DNA from: DAMCAP01 sp964370205
GTDB taxonomy: Bacteria; Bacillota; Clostridia; Oscillospirales; Ruminococcaceae
Reading direction: 5' to 3'
DNA: 64,000 bases
Assembly (NCBI GenBank): GCA_964370205.1
Contig: CAYJIK010000001.1
Location: 1 to 64,000 of the forward strand
The notes below the pieces were generated by a model. It made no database searches. It was not told the DNA's origin and saw nothing but the letters and a program-made list of their open reading frames with translations. Positions 26,080 to 35,772 of the stretch are shown here, piece by piece; positions within the stretch are counted from its first letter, which is position 1; each line of letters begins with the position of its first letter. The translations under genes were made by a program, and so were the position numbers.

Positions 26080-27359
26080 ACATAATCAGAAATATAAACG
26101 TATATATAAAAAAGCTACTGCAAAACACCACTTTTCTACTTGTTCTGTCCGTCTTAGTGGCGTTTAGCCTATGGCTATGGGTAGTTACATTTATCGACAC
26201 TAAGGTAGATGTCACGGTGAGGGACGTGCCTGTAGCAATAAATGTTGAAACCAGTGGAGCAGGTGGTTTGGGACTGGACACAATACTTGATGAGGAAGTG
26301 CAAGTTGATGTCGAGATAAACGGAGACCGAACTGTAGTGGGCTCTATAGACGCTGACGATATCCGTATAGAGGCGGTACTCTCTGACGTTACAGGGGCCG
26401 GGGTGTGGGAACTGCGCCTTGAGGGGTATGACTACCGCATAAAAGGCTTTGACATTGTCACCCTTAACCCTTCAACCATAAACGTACGCTTTGATTATAT
26501 CCTTTCCAAGACACTACAGGTAGAGCCGCTGATTTCGGGGCTTAGCTTGCCCGAGGGTTATATTATGAGTGACGTGTTGGTGACACCGACCGAGTTGATG
26601 GTCACCGGCCCTGCAGCAGAGCTTTCGACTGTTGATACGGCGGCTGTAACTATATCGCTCGAGGATCCGCTCACTGATGTCACAACTGTAAACGGTGAAA
26701 TCAGCTTGTTTGACCGCAATTTAATGGTCGTAGAAAATGAGTTGTTGTCTACTGATGTAAGTAATGTGTTAGTGACGATACCTGTGCTTAAGAAAAAGAC
26801 GGTATCGGTGGACGCAGAGTTTGAGAACCATCCGGAGTCGTTTAGTGCGACAAGTCTTAACGATATTATAAGTCCAAACACTATTGAAATTGTTGGTAGC
26901 AGTAGCAGTGTGGACGCAATAGAACGGTTAAGCGTAGGGCCTATAGATATGACCAAGCTACAGCCCGGGATGGAGTTTGAGTTTGAACTCAGCTTCCTGT
27001 TAGGTACAAGACCAATGGACGAGGAAGTTACCACTGCCACAGTTACTATTCCCGAGGAGGGATACTCATCGAAGATCTTTAATGTGGAAACCGTCATGTT
27101 TGACAGCGTACCTAACGGTTTTGAGGTGGAGCTTGTTGATGAGTTTGTGCCTGAGGTGCTGGTTTACGGTCCTGAGGATATACTGGAAAACCTTGAAGCA
27201 GAGGATCTATTCGGGGAAGTGGATTTGTTTACCTTGGAAACCGAAGAAGGTCAAATGTCAGTGCCTGTGTCAATACAGATTGACGGAGTAAACAGCTGCT
27301 GGGTATTCGGTGAATATACAGCTACAATAGATATAACGGAAATAGTAGAAGCGTCATAA
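26076..27359 (+). CDS. cdaR: CdaR, YbbR-repeat regulator of CdaA
   Basis: A membrane protein (427 residues) with one N-terminal membrane segment (about 18-37) and four YbbR-like extracellular beta repeats (each containing V-x-P-x-x-L or similar stretches such as VTPTELMVTGPAAEL). CdaR controls CdaA activity in Bacillus and Listeria. In those organisms the next gene is glmM, but here a flavoprotein gene follows instead. Confidence 0.93.
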   Translation: MNIIRNINVYIKKLLQNTTFLLVLSVLVAFSLWLWVVTFIDTKVDVTVRDVPVAINVETSGAGGLGLDTILDEEVQVDVEINGDRTVVGSIDADDIRIEAVLSDVTGAGVWELRLEGYDYRIKGFDIVTLNPSTINVRFDYILSKTLQVEPLISGLSLPEGYIMSDVLVTPTELMVTGPAAELSTVDTAAVTISLEDPLTDVTTVNGEISLFDRNLMVVENELLSTDVSNVLVTIPVLKKKTVSVDAEFENHPESFSATSLNDIISPNTIEIVGSSSSVDAIERLSVGPIDMTKLQPGMEFEFELSFLLGTRPMDEEVTTATVTIPEEGYSSKIFNVETVMFDSVPNGFEVELVDEFVPEVLVYGPEDILENLEAEDLFGEVDLFTLETEEGQMSVPVSIQIDGVNSCWVFGEYTATIDITEIVEAS

Positions 27360-27361
27360 TT

Positions 27362-27435
27362 GAAAGGGGGTAAGCCCACATTTTAGGTCTGTGTGGTGGT
27401 TGGCTGTACAGGCTTATGATGTGGGCATAATCATG
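27362..27435 (+). promoter_or_regulatory. ribosome binding site, intervening hairpin and distant start codon of the COG2509 gene
   Basis: GAAAGGGGG (27362-27370) is the only good Shine-Dalgarno sequence, 62 bases before the ATG (27433). GCCCACAT (27374-27381) pairs perfectly with ATGTGGGC (27419-27426). If the stem forms, the effective spacing is 3 plus 6, that is 9 bases, an ideal distance. The in-frame GTG at 27391 in the loop has no site at a normal distance. Confidence 0.6.
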
Positions 27436-29013
27436 TCGATTTTAGTATCTAACATTCGTCTGCCGTTTAATGTGGACGAACACGAAGCAATATCCAAAGC
27501 GAAAGTGATAGTTGGTGACTACTCAAAACTTGTCACAACTGCGGACATTTCACGTGTGTCCATAGACGCAAGGCGGCAGGAGATCACAAAGGTGTACACG
27601 GTGGAGCTTTCACTGACGCAGGGCGAAGAGAAAGCGGTCAGTGACATTGCTGACAACAACGTAAGGCTTAAGAAGCAGGAAGTCTTGGAGTTTTCCCATG
27701 GCGATAAACCTATTGGGGCACGACCTGTGATTGTGGGCTTCGGGCCTTCGGGTATATTCTCCGCACTTATGCTGGCAGAACAGGGTTATCGCCCGATAGT
27801 GTTTGAAAAAGGCGGAAGTGTCGAGGAGCGTGTAAAAGCTGTTCAGACATTTATCGAGAGCGGTAAGCTTAATACGCAGACAAATATTCAGTTCGGCGAG
27901 GGCGGTGCAGGTACGTTTTCTGACGGCAAGCTGACCACTCGCATAGGGGACGGTTTGACCACCTTTGTGCTTAAAACTCTCGTAGAGCACGGCGCACCGT
28001 CTGATATACTTATAAAAGCAAAGCCGCATGCGGGGACAGATATCCTGCGTGACGTCATTGTGTCGATACGCAAGCATATTGAAAAGCTCGGAGGGGAGAT
28101 ACACTTTAACAGCCCTGTGGACAGCTTTACAGTCAAAAGCGGAAAGATAACGGCGGTGACGGTACACGGCGCGGTTCATCCTGTCGAAAGTGTAATACTT
28201 GCGGTGGGTCATAGCGCACGCAGTACGTTTTCGGCACTTGTGAATATCGGCGCACAGCTTGCGATGAAGCCGTACTCTATAGGCTTTAGAATAGAGCATT
28301 TACAGAGCGAGATTGACAAGTCACTTTACGGCAAGCACGCCGGACATAAAGCACTCCCGCCTGCCGAGTATCAGCTTTCTCACCGAAAAGGGGACAGAGC
28401 GGTTTACACCTTCTGTATGTGTCCGGGTGGAACGGTTGTAGCGGCGGCTTCGGAGGAAGGCGGTGTCGTCACAAACGGCATGAGCCTACATAGCCGAGAC
28501 GGCAAAAACGCAAACAGCGCTATAGCAGTGTCGGTACTACCGGGTGACTTTGGAGATAGTCTTACTGATCACATCGCCTTTCAGCGAAATTTGGAGCAAA
28601 GAGCGTTTGAGCTGGGTGGTGGTAGCTTCACTGCACCTGCTTCGACAGTTGGTAGGTTTATGGGGAGGAACACACCTATAGCAAGCGTTACGCCCACTTA
28701 CGAGAGGGGGGTGCTGGAAACCGACATAACAAAGCTGTATCCGCCACACCTCGTAAGCGAGTTCCGTGAGGGGCTTAACGTGTTTGGCAGAAAGCTCAAG
28801 GGGTTTGACAGCGAACATGCGGTTCTGACAGCCCCTGAAACACGTACGTCCTCGCCTGTGCGCATACTTAGGGGAGAGAACTTGCAAGCTGTCGGAGTGG
28901 AAAACCTCTACCCCTGTGGTGAGGGTGCAGGCTACGCAGGTGGTATAATGAGCGCCGCCGTGGACGGTCTAAAGGTGGCGATGCGGATTATGTCGGAGTT
29001 TAAACCGTATTAA
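27433..29013 (+). CDS. FAD-dependent protein, COG2509 family
   Basis: A flavoprotein of 526 residues. The start was set at ATG 27433 (MSILVSNIRLPFN), where family members begin; an upstream GTG gives a hydrophobic, unlikely extension. Rossmann FAD motif GFGPSGIFSALMLAEQG near residue 95, then GEGGAGTFSDGKL and a C-terminal PCGEGAGYAGGIMSAAVDG. The reaction is unknown. It lies between cdaR and a NUDIX gene, 74 bases after the former, and its leader contains the hairpin described separately. Confidence 0.9.
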   Translation: MSILVSNIRLPFNVDEHEAISKAKVIVGDYSKLVTTADISRVSIDARRQEITKVYTVELSLTQGEEKAVSDIADNNVRLKKQEVLEFSHGDKPIGARPVIVGFGPSGIFSALMLAEQGYRPIVFEKGGSVEERVKAVQTFIESGKLNTQTNIQFGEGGAGTFSDGKLTTRIGDGLTTFVLKTLVEHGAPSDILIKAKPHAGTDILRDVIVSIRKHIEKLGGEIHFNSPVDSFTVKSGKITAVTVHGAVHPVESVILAVGHSARSTFSALVNIGAQLAMKPYSIGFRIEHLQSEIDKSLYGKHAGHKALPPAEYQLSHRKGDRAVYTFCMCPGGTVVAAASEEGGVVTNGMSLHSRDGKNANSAIAVSVLPGDFGDSLTDHIAFQRNLEQRAFELGGGSFTAPASTVGRFMGRNTPIASVTPTYERGVLETDITKLYPPHLVSEFREGLNVFGRKLKGFDSEHAVLTAPETRTSSPVRILRGENLQAVGVENLYPCGEGAGYAGGIMSAAVDGLKVAMRIMSEFKPY

Positions 29014-29024
29014 AGAGAGGGTTT

Positions 29025-29474
29025 ATGCCAAAATTCACACTGACAAATATGGTAATGATACAGGACGAAAGCACGGGCAATGTGCTTGTTCAAGAGCGAG
29101 TAAAAGCCTACCCCGGCATAGCGTTTCCCGGTGGACATGTCGAAAAAGGCGAGAGCATCTACGACAGCGCCATCCGTGAAATCAAGGAAGAAACAGGGTT
29201 CGAAATCAAAAACTTAACGTCATACGGCTTTATTTACTGGGACTTTTTAGACGGTAGTAAGTACTTCACCTACTTCTACAAAACCTCGGACTACAGCGGC
29301 GAAATGCTGACCGAAACAGCCGAAGGTAAGGTTCTGTGGGTTCACCCCGATGACCTTATTGGCATGAAGCTGTCCCAAAATATGGAACATTACTTAAAAA
29401 TGTTTAGCGGAGGATATACCGAGTGCTACGGTAAACAAATCTCCAAAGATGAATGGGATATCCGGTTTAGGTAA
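29025..29474 (+). CDS. NUDIX hydrolase (MutT-like)
   Basis: The Nudix box is GGHVEKGESIYDSAIREIKEETGFE (pieces: GGHVEKGES and REIKEETGFE), all catalytic glutamates present; 149 residues. The leading ALTNMVMIQDE-type N-terminus suits the 8-oxo-dGTP diphosphatase subgroup, but substrate specificity is not proven. AGAGAGGG precedes the ATG; it is 11 bases after the COG2509 gene. Confidence 0.9.
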   Translation: MPKFTLTNMVMIQDESTGNVLVQERVKAYPGIAFPGGHVEKGESIYDSAIREIKEETGFEIKNLTSYGFIYWDFLDGSKYFTYFYKTSDYSGEMLTETAEGKVLWVHPDDLIGMKLSQNMEHYLKMFSGGYTECYGKQISKDEWDIRFR

Positions 29475-29578
29475 CTGTGCAATCATTTAACAGCCACTAT
29501 ATGGTCACAATAGACTAAATTAGATACCTTCTTACATACCAAGGTTGTAGACGTTTGCATAAAACACTAATAAAACAG

Positions 29579-29607
29579 TTGAAAACAGCAAACGGTTATG
29601 ATATAAT
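29579..29607 (+). promoter_or_regulatory. sigma-A promoter of hpf
   Basis: TTGAAA (29579-29584), 17-base spacer, TATAAT (29602-29607). The hpf start is 31 bases further on. Confidence 0.8.
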
Positions 29608-29637
29608 TGTATAACTAACTAGGAATGGGGGAGTACG

Positions 29638-30183
29638 ATGAACATCGTCATAACAGCCAGAAAAACAACTCTCAAGGACTCATTTAAGGAAAAAGTCGAA
29701 AAAAAGCTCTCCAAATTTGACCGCTTCTTCGATAGAGAAGCAGACGCAAATGTTGTGGTTACAAACGAGAAGAACCGTGAAACAGTCGAGGTGTCCATCA
29801 CATACAGAGGCATGATGTACCGCTCGGAAAAAACAACAGGGGACAGGCTTGACAGCCTTGACGCAGTGTGTGATGCACTGTTTGCGCAGATAGTCAAGAA
29901 TAAGTCCAAACTTGAAAAGCGTGTGCGTCAGGCGGCATTTGATGACATGTCGGCAGTGATGACCGAAGCAAGCTCGGACGTAGAGTTTGAAGAAGAGGCG
30001 TTCGACCTCGTGAGAAACAAGGAGTTTGTAGTTCGCCCGATGGTGGTGGAAGAAGCAATACTCCAGATGAACCTTTTAGGTCACAGCTTCTTTATGTTTG
30101 AGAACGGTGATACAGGCGAGATGAACGTAGTCTACCGCAGAAATGACGGTGGGTATGGTCTTCTGTCGCCGATTAGAGGTTAG
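29638..30183 (+). CDS. hpf: long-form ribosome hibernation promoting factor HPF
   Basis: HPF pairs 70S ribosomes into inactive 100S dimers under starvation. Residues 1-100 are the S30AE/YfiA domain (MNIVITARKTTLKDSFKEKVEKKLSKFDRFF) and about 125-181 the dimerising C-terminal domain (RNKEFVVRPMVVEEAILQMNLLGHSFFMF, then the YGLLSP ending). At 181 residues this is the long form found in Firmicutes. It has its own promoter and terminators; the RelA gene lies about 3.4 kb downstream. Confidence 0.96.
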   Translation: MNIVITARKTTLKDSFKEKVEKKLSKFDRFFDREADANVVVTNEKNRETVEVSITYRGMMYRSEKTTGDRLDSLDAVCDALFAQIVKNKSKLEKRVRQAAFDDMSAVMTEASSDVEFEEEAFDLVRNKEFVVRPMVVEEAILQMNLLGHSFFMFENGDTGEMNVVYRRNDGGYGLLSPIRG

Positions 30184-30196
30184 TTTTTGATTTTTT

Positions 30197-30229
30197 ACCC
30201 CCCTGTGCTTATTTTTAGTACAGGGGGGT
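30197..30229 (+). terminator. terminator-like stem after hpf
   Basis: ACCCCCCTGT (30197-30206) pairs with ACAGGGGGGT (30220-30229), 10 bases, 13-base loop. The T-run precedes rather than follows, so it may act on the opposite strand or with the next stem. Confidence 0.6.
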
Positions 30230-30250
30230 CTGACTAGTTTTATAGATAGA

Positions 30251-30289
30251 AACCCACTTTTACTATTACAGTAAAGTGTGGTTATTTTT
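30251..30289 (+). terminator. second terminator-like stem after hpf
   Basis: AACCCACTTTTACT and AGTAAAGTGTGGTT pair with small bulges, followed by TATTTTTG. Confidence 0.6.
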
Positions 30290-30334
30290 GATATTCAGCT
30301 CACCCGTTTGTAAGCTGACTGAAAGGATGTAAAA

Positions 30335-31447
30335 ATGGAATACACAATAGCATGTCCCTGCCTTTTCGGGCTTGAAAGCATACTGTCGGGCGAGGTCAAA
30401 CGGATGGGCGGTCAAAACGTCGAAGTCACCGACGGCAGAGTGGTGTTCAAAGGGGACGCCGCCATGGTGGTGAAAGCAAACCTGATGTTGCGCACCGCTG
30501 AACGTGTCATGATAGTGGTGGGTAGTTTTTCGGCGGACAGTTTCACAAAGCTGTTTGACGGCTCTGCGGAACTCCCGTGGGAGAAATACATACCGCTAGG
30601 CTCAGCTTTTCCCGTCAAAGGTTGGTCGCTTCACTCTAAACTTCACAGTATACCGGACTGTCAGGCTATCATAAAGAAGTCGGTGGCAGTGAGGTTATCT
30701 AAACACTACCAAAAGGAGTGGCTACCCGAAACAGGTGCCACCTACCAGATAAGGTTCACAATACACAAGGATAATGTCATGCTCATGCTGGATACATCAG
30801 GGGAGGGGCTTCATAAGCGTGGCTACCGCCCTGTGTCCAACGCAGCGCCTATAAAGGAAACGCTTGCGGCAGGTATGATTGACCTTGCACGTGTCAAACG
30901 TGACTCATTGCTCATTGACCCCATGTGCGGCTCGGGGACTATACTGGTGGAGGGAGCTTCTAAGGCACTTCGTATGCCGAGCGGTATAAAGCGGACATTC
31001 GTGTCCGAAACATGGGACATGTTCCCAAGAGAGCTGTGGGCAAGCGTCAAAGAGGATGTTATGTCACAGGTAAACACCGAGCACAGCTTCTCAGCGCAAG
31101 GTTTTGACATCGACATCGGCGCAGTGGCATTATCTGCGCAAAATGCTAAAACCGCAGGCTTCTCCGACGTTGTTACAACGTCCTACAGGGAGCTTGCGAA
31201 CTTTACACCGCCTGACCGCCCTTTTACCGTCATAACAAACCCACCTTACGGCGAAAGGATGTCGGATATACAGTCGGCAGAGGAGCTTTATAAGTTGATG
31301 GGACGAGTGTTTCTACCTACCGAGGGTAGCTCTTACTACATAATCAGCCCGAATGAGGACTTTGAAAAGCTGTTTGGGCGACCTGCAAACAAGAGAAGAA
31401 AACTGTACAACGGTATGATTCGCTGTACTCTATATATGTACTTTTAA
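30335..31447 (+). CDS. THUMP-domain class I rRNA methyltransferase (RlmK/L-like, YpsC)
   Basis: Length 370. A THUMP RNA-binding domain fills about 50-160, and the methyltransferase has DPMCGSGTILVEGA near 195 and the NPPYGERM motif near 305, the marker for N2-guanine or similar base methylation of rRNA. The best family match is the YpsC/RlmL group of 23S rRNA methyltransferases; exact target is inferred only. CTGAAAGGATG lies before the ATG. recJ follows 14 bases later. Confidence 0.9.
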   Translation: MEYTIACPCLFGLESILSGEVKRMGGQNVEVTDGRVVFKGDAAMVVKANLMLRTAERVMIVVGSFSADSFTKLFDGSAELPWEKYIPLGSAFPVKGWSLHSKLHSIPDCQAIIKKSVAVRLSKHYQKEWLPETGATYQIRFTIHKDNVMLMLDTSGEGLHKRGYRPVSNAAPIKETLAAGMIDLARVKRDSLLIDPMCGSGTILVEGASKALRMPSGIKRTFVSETWDMFPRELWASVKEDVMSQVNTEHSFSAQGFDIDIGAVALSAQNAKTAGFSDVVTTSYRELANFTPPDRPFTVITNPPYGERMSDIQSAEELYKLMGRVFLPTEGSSYYIISPNEDFEKLFGRPANKRRKLYNGMIRCTLYMYF

Positions 31448-31461
31448 TCGGGGGAATACTT

Positions 31462-33492
31462 TTGAAGTTATGGAATGTTAAGTTAACAAATTCGGAGGAC
31501 ACCCAAGATGTCTCCAAACAACTGAATATATCCCCTATGGCAGCAGGAGTGCTAACAGCTAGAGGGTACAGCGGCACCTCTGCGGCGGAGTTTTTAAGCG
31601 TCAAAGAGCCTATCTATGACCCGTTTTTGCTAAAGGGTATGGAAGATGCAGTGCGCAACATCACCGAGCATGTGGAGCTTGGTAATCGTATAGTGGTCTA
31701 CGGCGACTACGACTGTGACGGCGTTACATCCACTGCCATGCTCCATCACTACCTCGAGCAGATAGGCGCAGATATGCTCTACTACATCCCCAAGCGTGAA
31801 AACGAGGGGTACGGCCTTAACAAGTCTGCTATTGACGTGCTAAAATCACTGGACACCGACCTTATTATCACGGTAGATAACGGCATATCGTCAGTGGCTG
31901 AAGTGGAGTACGCCCACTCGCTCGGTATCGAAGTGGTTATAACCGACCACCACATGCCGGGGCCTGAGATACCAAAGGCGAAAGCAGTAGTAAACCCACA
32001 TCAACCGGGCTGTGAATACCCCAACAAAGCGCTGTGTGGAGCAGGAGTAGCGTTTAAGCTGATATGCGCACTGGAAGGCGACAAAGGTTATGAAATGCTT
32101 GAGCAGTATGCTGACCTGCTCGCAATAGGCACACTGGCGGACGTTGTTGATATAATAGGAGAGAACCGTGTATTTGTAAGCCGTGGAATTGAGCTTATGC
32201 GTGAACATCTCAGCCCGGGGCTTGAGGCACTGCTTCATGCGGCAGGTGCAAACCAAGAGGATATTAACTCGGAATTTGTCCAGTTTATAATAGCACCACG
32301 TATTAATTCGGCAGGTCGTATGGATGTCGCTGACACCGCTGTTATGCTACTGCTCAGCGAGAGCGACGAAGAAAGCGAAGAGCTTGCAAGCGAACTGGAA
32401 AGGCACAACAGAAACCGCCGAGAAACAGAACGACTGATCACAGCAGACATTGACGAAATGCTCACAAAGGATAAGCTCCTTTCACGCAGACGTCTGGCGG
32501 TGTTCTGTGGAAAGGGTTGGCATAAAGGGGTAATAGGCATTGTGGCGGCTAGGATGGTGTCACGGCTTAGATGTCCTGTAATATTGATCGCTATAGATGA
32601 AGATGGCACTGCAACCGCTTCGGGGAGAAGTGTCGAGGGGTTCTCGCTTATAGAAGCGATTTTTGCCTGTAAGGCAGAGCTGACAAAGTACGGCGGACAC
32701 CCTATGGCGGTCGGTTTCAGTTTACCTGAGGAAAATATAGATAAATTCATAGCACTCACAGAAAGCTACACCGCAAGACTATTCCATCACATGCCACCCG
32801 TTTCGTTGGCAGTGGACCTTATGGTCTCTCCGACTGACCTCACTGTAAGCGGTGTGAAATCGCTATCAGCACTGGAACCGTTCGGTGCCGCTAACCCTGT
32901 ACCTGTAATGGCGGTGAGCGACTGTACTGTCAAGCGAATAACCTCACTTTCCGAGGGCAAGCATCAAAAGCTACTACTCGAAAAAGAGGGTACTACCTTT
33001 GAAGTGCTGTTCTTCTCAACACGTAAGGACAGACTATGCTGCGAAGTGGGGGACAGAGTAGAGGTTGCATTTACTGCTTCGGTGGATGTATACAGAGATG
33101 TAGAGCGAGTGAGCCTAAAAGGTGACGACATAAGACCGATGGGTCTTGACGCTAAAGCAGTGAATGAAGACATTCAAAAGCTGCTATGCTTTGAGCGAAA
33201 TGAGATAGCAAATCTAACCCCTCCGACAAGAGAGAAGGTGGGGGAGGTCTACCGCCTGATAAAGCAGTACAGCGAAAACAGCTACAACCCTTTAAGGTTG
33301 TACAGCAAAGCACTGCTACAAACAGATAACCTAAGCTACTTTGAGTTTAGCATAGCGATTAAAGCACTGAGAGAGCTGTCACTAATAGAAGTGCTATCGT
33401 CGGGGAAGGATAGAATAGTGAGGGCTGTCCCAAATCCTAAAAAAACCGATTTACAGTCCGCCCCGACACTCAAGAGGTTTTTACTTGCTTAA
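31462..33492 (+). CDS. recJ: single-stranded-DNA exonuclease RecJ
   Basis: RecJ is the 5'-3' single-strand DNA exonuclease of recombination and mismatch repair. The DHH family motifs are YGDYDCDGVTS (near 88) and TVDNGISSVAEV, VITDHHMPG, followed by an N-terminal DHHA1 stretch ending in GGHPMAVGFSLP. TTG start after CGGGGGAA. At 676 residues, the last 100 or so form a family-variable C-terminal extension. Confidence 0.94.
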   Translation: MKLWNVKLTNSEDTQDVSKQLNISPMAAGVLTARGYSGTSAAEFLSVKEPIYDPFLLKGMEDAVRNITEHVELGNRIVVYGDYDCDGVTSTAMLHHYLEQIGADMLYYIPKRENEGYGLNKSAIDVLKSLDTDLIITVDNGISSVAEVEYAHSLGIEVVITDHHMPGPEIPKAKAVVNPHQPGCEYPNKALCGAGVAFKLICALEGDKGYEMLEQYADLLAIGTLADVVDIIGENRVFVSRGIELMREHLSPGLEALLHAAGANQEDINSEFVQFIIAPRINSAGRMDVADTAVMLLLSESDEESEELASELERHNRNRRETERLITADIDEMLTKDKLLSRRRLAVFCGKGWHKGVIGIVAARMVSRLRCPVILIAIDEDGTATASGRSVEGFSLIEAIFACKAELTKYGGHPMAVGFSLPEENIDKFIALTESYTARLFHHMPPVSLAVDLMVSPTDLTVSGVKSLSALEPFGAANPVPVMAVSDCTVKRITSLSEGKHQKLLLEKEGTTFEVLFFSTRKDRLCCEVGDRVEVAFTASVDVYRDVERVSLKGDDIRPMGLDAKAVNEDIQKLLCFERNEIANLTPPTREKVGEVYRLIKQYSENSYNPLRLYSKALLQTDNLSYFEFSIAIKALRELSLIEVLSSGKDRIVRAVPNPKKTDLQSAPTLKRFLLA

Positions 33493-33540
33493 AAGAACTA
33501 AACATTACACTATTACATATTACATAGGGAGGTTTAATCT

Positions 33541-35715
33541 ATGTTCATGAGTGAACATGTTAATACGTATAAAGAATTAGAAAACAGAATCATAGCTACA
33601 GGCAAGCCATACAACCTGGAGCTTATTAAATCTGCCTATGAGTTTGCGAACATTGCTCACAAAGACCAACTCCGCAAATCCGGTGAACCGTATATATCCC
33701 ACCCCATAGCGGTGGCGTCTATACTGCTCGAGCTTGGTATGGACGGTGACTCGTTAACGGCGGCACTTCTGCATGATGTTGTGGAGGACACCGAGGCTTC
33801 GGGGCAAGAGGTCGAAAAGCTGTTCGGCAAAGAGGTTTATCTACTTGTAGACGGACTTACAAAGCTTGAAAAAATACCTTTTTCCTCCAAAGAGGAGCAA
33901 CAGGCAGAGAACATCAGAAAGATGCTACTTGCCATTGCACAGGACGTGCGTGTGGTTATCATTAAGCTGGCTGACCGACTACACAACGCAAGGACATTCG
34001 AGTTTTTATCCGAAGAAAAAGCGAGGTACAAAGCGCTTGAGACCATGGAAATCTACGCTCCACTGGCACAGCGCCTTGGTATACGTGCGCTAAAAGAGGA
34101 ACTTGAGGACATTTCCCTCCGCTTTCTTGACAATGTAGCATACAAAGAAATTGAAGATCAGCTTAACCTGCGTGCGGATGAGCGTCAAAACTTTATCGAC
34201 AAGATATGTTCCGAGATATACGAGCGAGTAAAGCTTGAACATCCAAACGCACAAGTGACAGGACGTGTCAAAAGCATTTACGGCATCTACCGTAAGGTTT
34301 ACATGAACGGCAGAGCCATGTCCGACGTGTTTGACGTGTACGCTATCAGGGTAATAGTAAACTCTGTCATAGAATGTTATAACATCCTCGGTATTATCCA
34401 CGACATGTACCGTCCTATCCCCAGTAGGTTTAAAGACTATATATCGACACCTAAACAGAATATGTACCAGTCGCTTCACACGTCGGTGTTCGGCGTTGAA
34501 GGTACACCGTTTGAAACACAGATACGCACGTGGGATATGCACCACACCGCCGAATACGGTATAGCAGCCCACTGGAAATACAAAGCCGGTATTACAGGTA
34601 AGGACAAACTTGAAGAGCGTATGGCGTGGGTGCGCCAGCTTATAGAAACGCAACAGGATAGCGACGACGCAGAGGAGATTGTCCGCACTATCAAAACCGA
34701 CATAGCACAGGACGAAGTGTTTGTCTACACGCCTAAAGGGGACATTAAAAGCCTACCTGCCGGCTCAACCATTGTGGACTATGCCTATTCCATCCACACC
34801 CAGATAGGTAACCGAATGTCAGGCGCACTGGTTGACGGTAGAATGGTGGGCATTGACTACGTGGTACAGACAGGCGATGTAATAGAAGTGCTTACCTCCA
34901 ACAAGTCAGGCGGCCCCAGCCGTGATTGGCTTAACATCGCCCGCACCACCGATGCCAGAGCAAAAATACGCAACTGGTTCAAGCGTGAACAGCGAGACGA
35001 AAATGTCAAACAGGGACGTGAAGCGGTCGAGCGAGAGTTTAAGAGATACGGTATTCATCTAAACGATACAGAGATGCAAGAATTCCTCGAAGTTGAAGCA
35101 AAGCGCCAGCATCAAAACACTATTGACGACTTCTATGCTTCTATAGGATACGGCGGTATTTCACTTAGTCGTATACTGCCAAGACTGAAGGACTACTACC
35201 TAAAAGAGTACGCCAAAGACGAGCAAGAAGACCAGCAACCTGTCATCAAACAGCGAAAAGAGCATAAGGACTCCAGTGGCGTCATAGTTGACGGTATTGA
35301 GGGTTGTCGTGTCAAGTTTGCCAAGTGCTGTAACCCACTACCGGGAGATGATATAGTCGGCTTTATCACCCGAGGGTTCGGTGTGTCGGTACACAAAAAG
35401 AACTGTCCGAATGCGGGTGACATGAGCGGTGACGGAGCAGAGCGTTGGGTAAGAACCAGTTGGGCGTCTACTATAAAAGAGTCGTTCCAGTCCTCCATTG
35501 ATATAGTCGGTACAAACCGTGACGGTCTGCTTGCCGATGTGACTGTAGCGCTTAAAAACCTTCACATCTCTATACATTCTCTGATGGCGAAAGAGCTAAA
35601 AGACGGTAGAGCAAGCTTTAGGGTAACGATATCCATAACCGATATAAATCAGTTTAACTTTGTAGCGTCAGCGCTAAACAAGATTAACGGCGTGTCATCC
35701 GTGGATAGAGTTTAG
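33541..35715 (+). CDS. relA: bifunctional (p)ppGpp synthetase/hydrolase
   Basis: A Rel protein of 724 residues controlling the stringent response. N-terminal HD hydrolase (ISHPIAVASIL, HDVVEDT near 78-84), synthetase domain (GRVKSIYGIYRK near 240 and FDVYAIRV), TGS domain (about 393-455, VFVYTPKGDI), zinc-finger-like region with the CRVKFAKCCNPLPGDDI signature and C-terminal ACT domain. Both catalytic halves are intact. It is followed by dtd, the usual Firmicute order. Confidence 0.96.
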   Translation: MFMSEHVNTYKELENRIIATGKPYNLELIKSAYEFANIAHKDQLRKSGEPYISHPIAVASILLELGMDGDSLTAALLHDVVEDTEASGQEVEKLFGKEVYLLVDGLTKLEKIPFSSKEEQQAENIRKMLLAIAQDVRVVIIKLADRLHNARTFEFLSEEKARYKALETMEIYAPLAQRLGIRALKEELEDISLRFLDNVAYKEIEDQLNLRADERQNFIDKICSEIYERVKLEHPNAQVTGRVKSIYGIYRKVYMNGRAMSDVFDVYAIRVIVNSVIECYNILGIIHDMYRPIPSRFKDYISTPKQNMYQSLHTSVFGVEGTPFETQIRTWDMHHTAEYGIAAHWKYKAGITGKDKLEERMAWVRQLIETQQDSDDAEEIVRTIKTDIAQDEVFVYTPKGDIKSLPAGSTIVDYAYSIHTQIGNRMSGALVDGRMVGIDYVVQTGDVIEVLTSNKSGGPSRDWLNIARTTDARAKIRNWFKREQRDENVKQGREAVEREFKRYGIHLNDTEMQEFLEVEAKRQHQNTIDDFYASIGYGGISLSRILPRLKDYYLKEYAKDEQEDQQPVIKQRKEHKDSSGVIVDGIEGCRVKFAKCCNPLPGDDIVGFITRGFGVSVHKKNCPNAGDMSGDGAERWVRTSWASTIKESFQSSIDIVGTNRDGLLADVTVALKNLHISIHSLMAKELKDGRASFRVTISITDINQFNFVASALNKINGVSSVDRV

Positions 35716-35772
35716 GTTAATAACAATATTTTTCTAACCCCACAAAGCATCCAGAAAGGAACGGGCATATAA

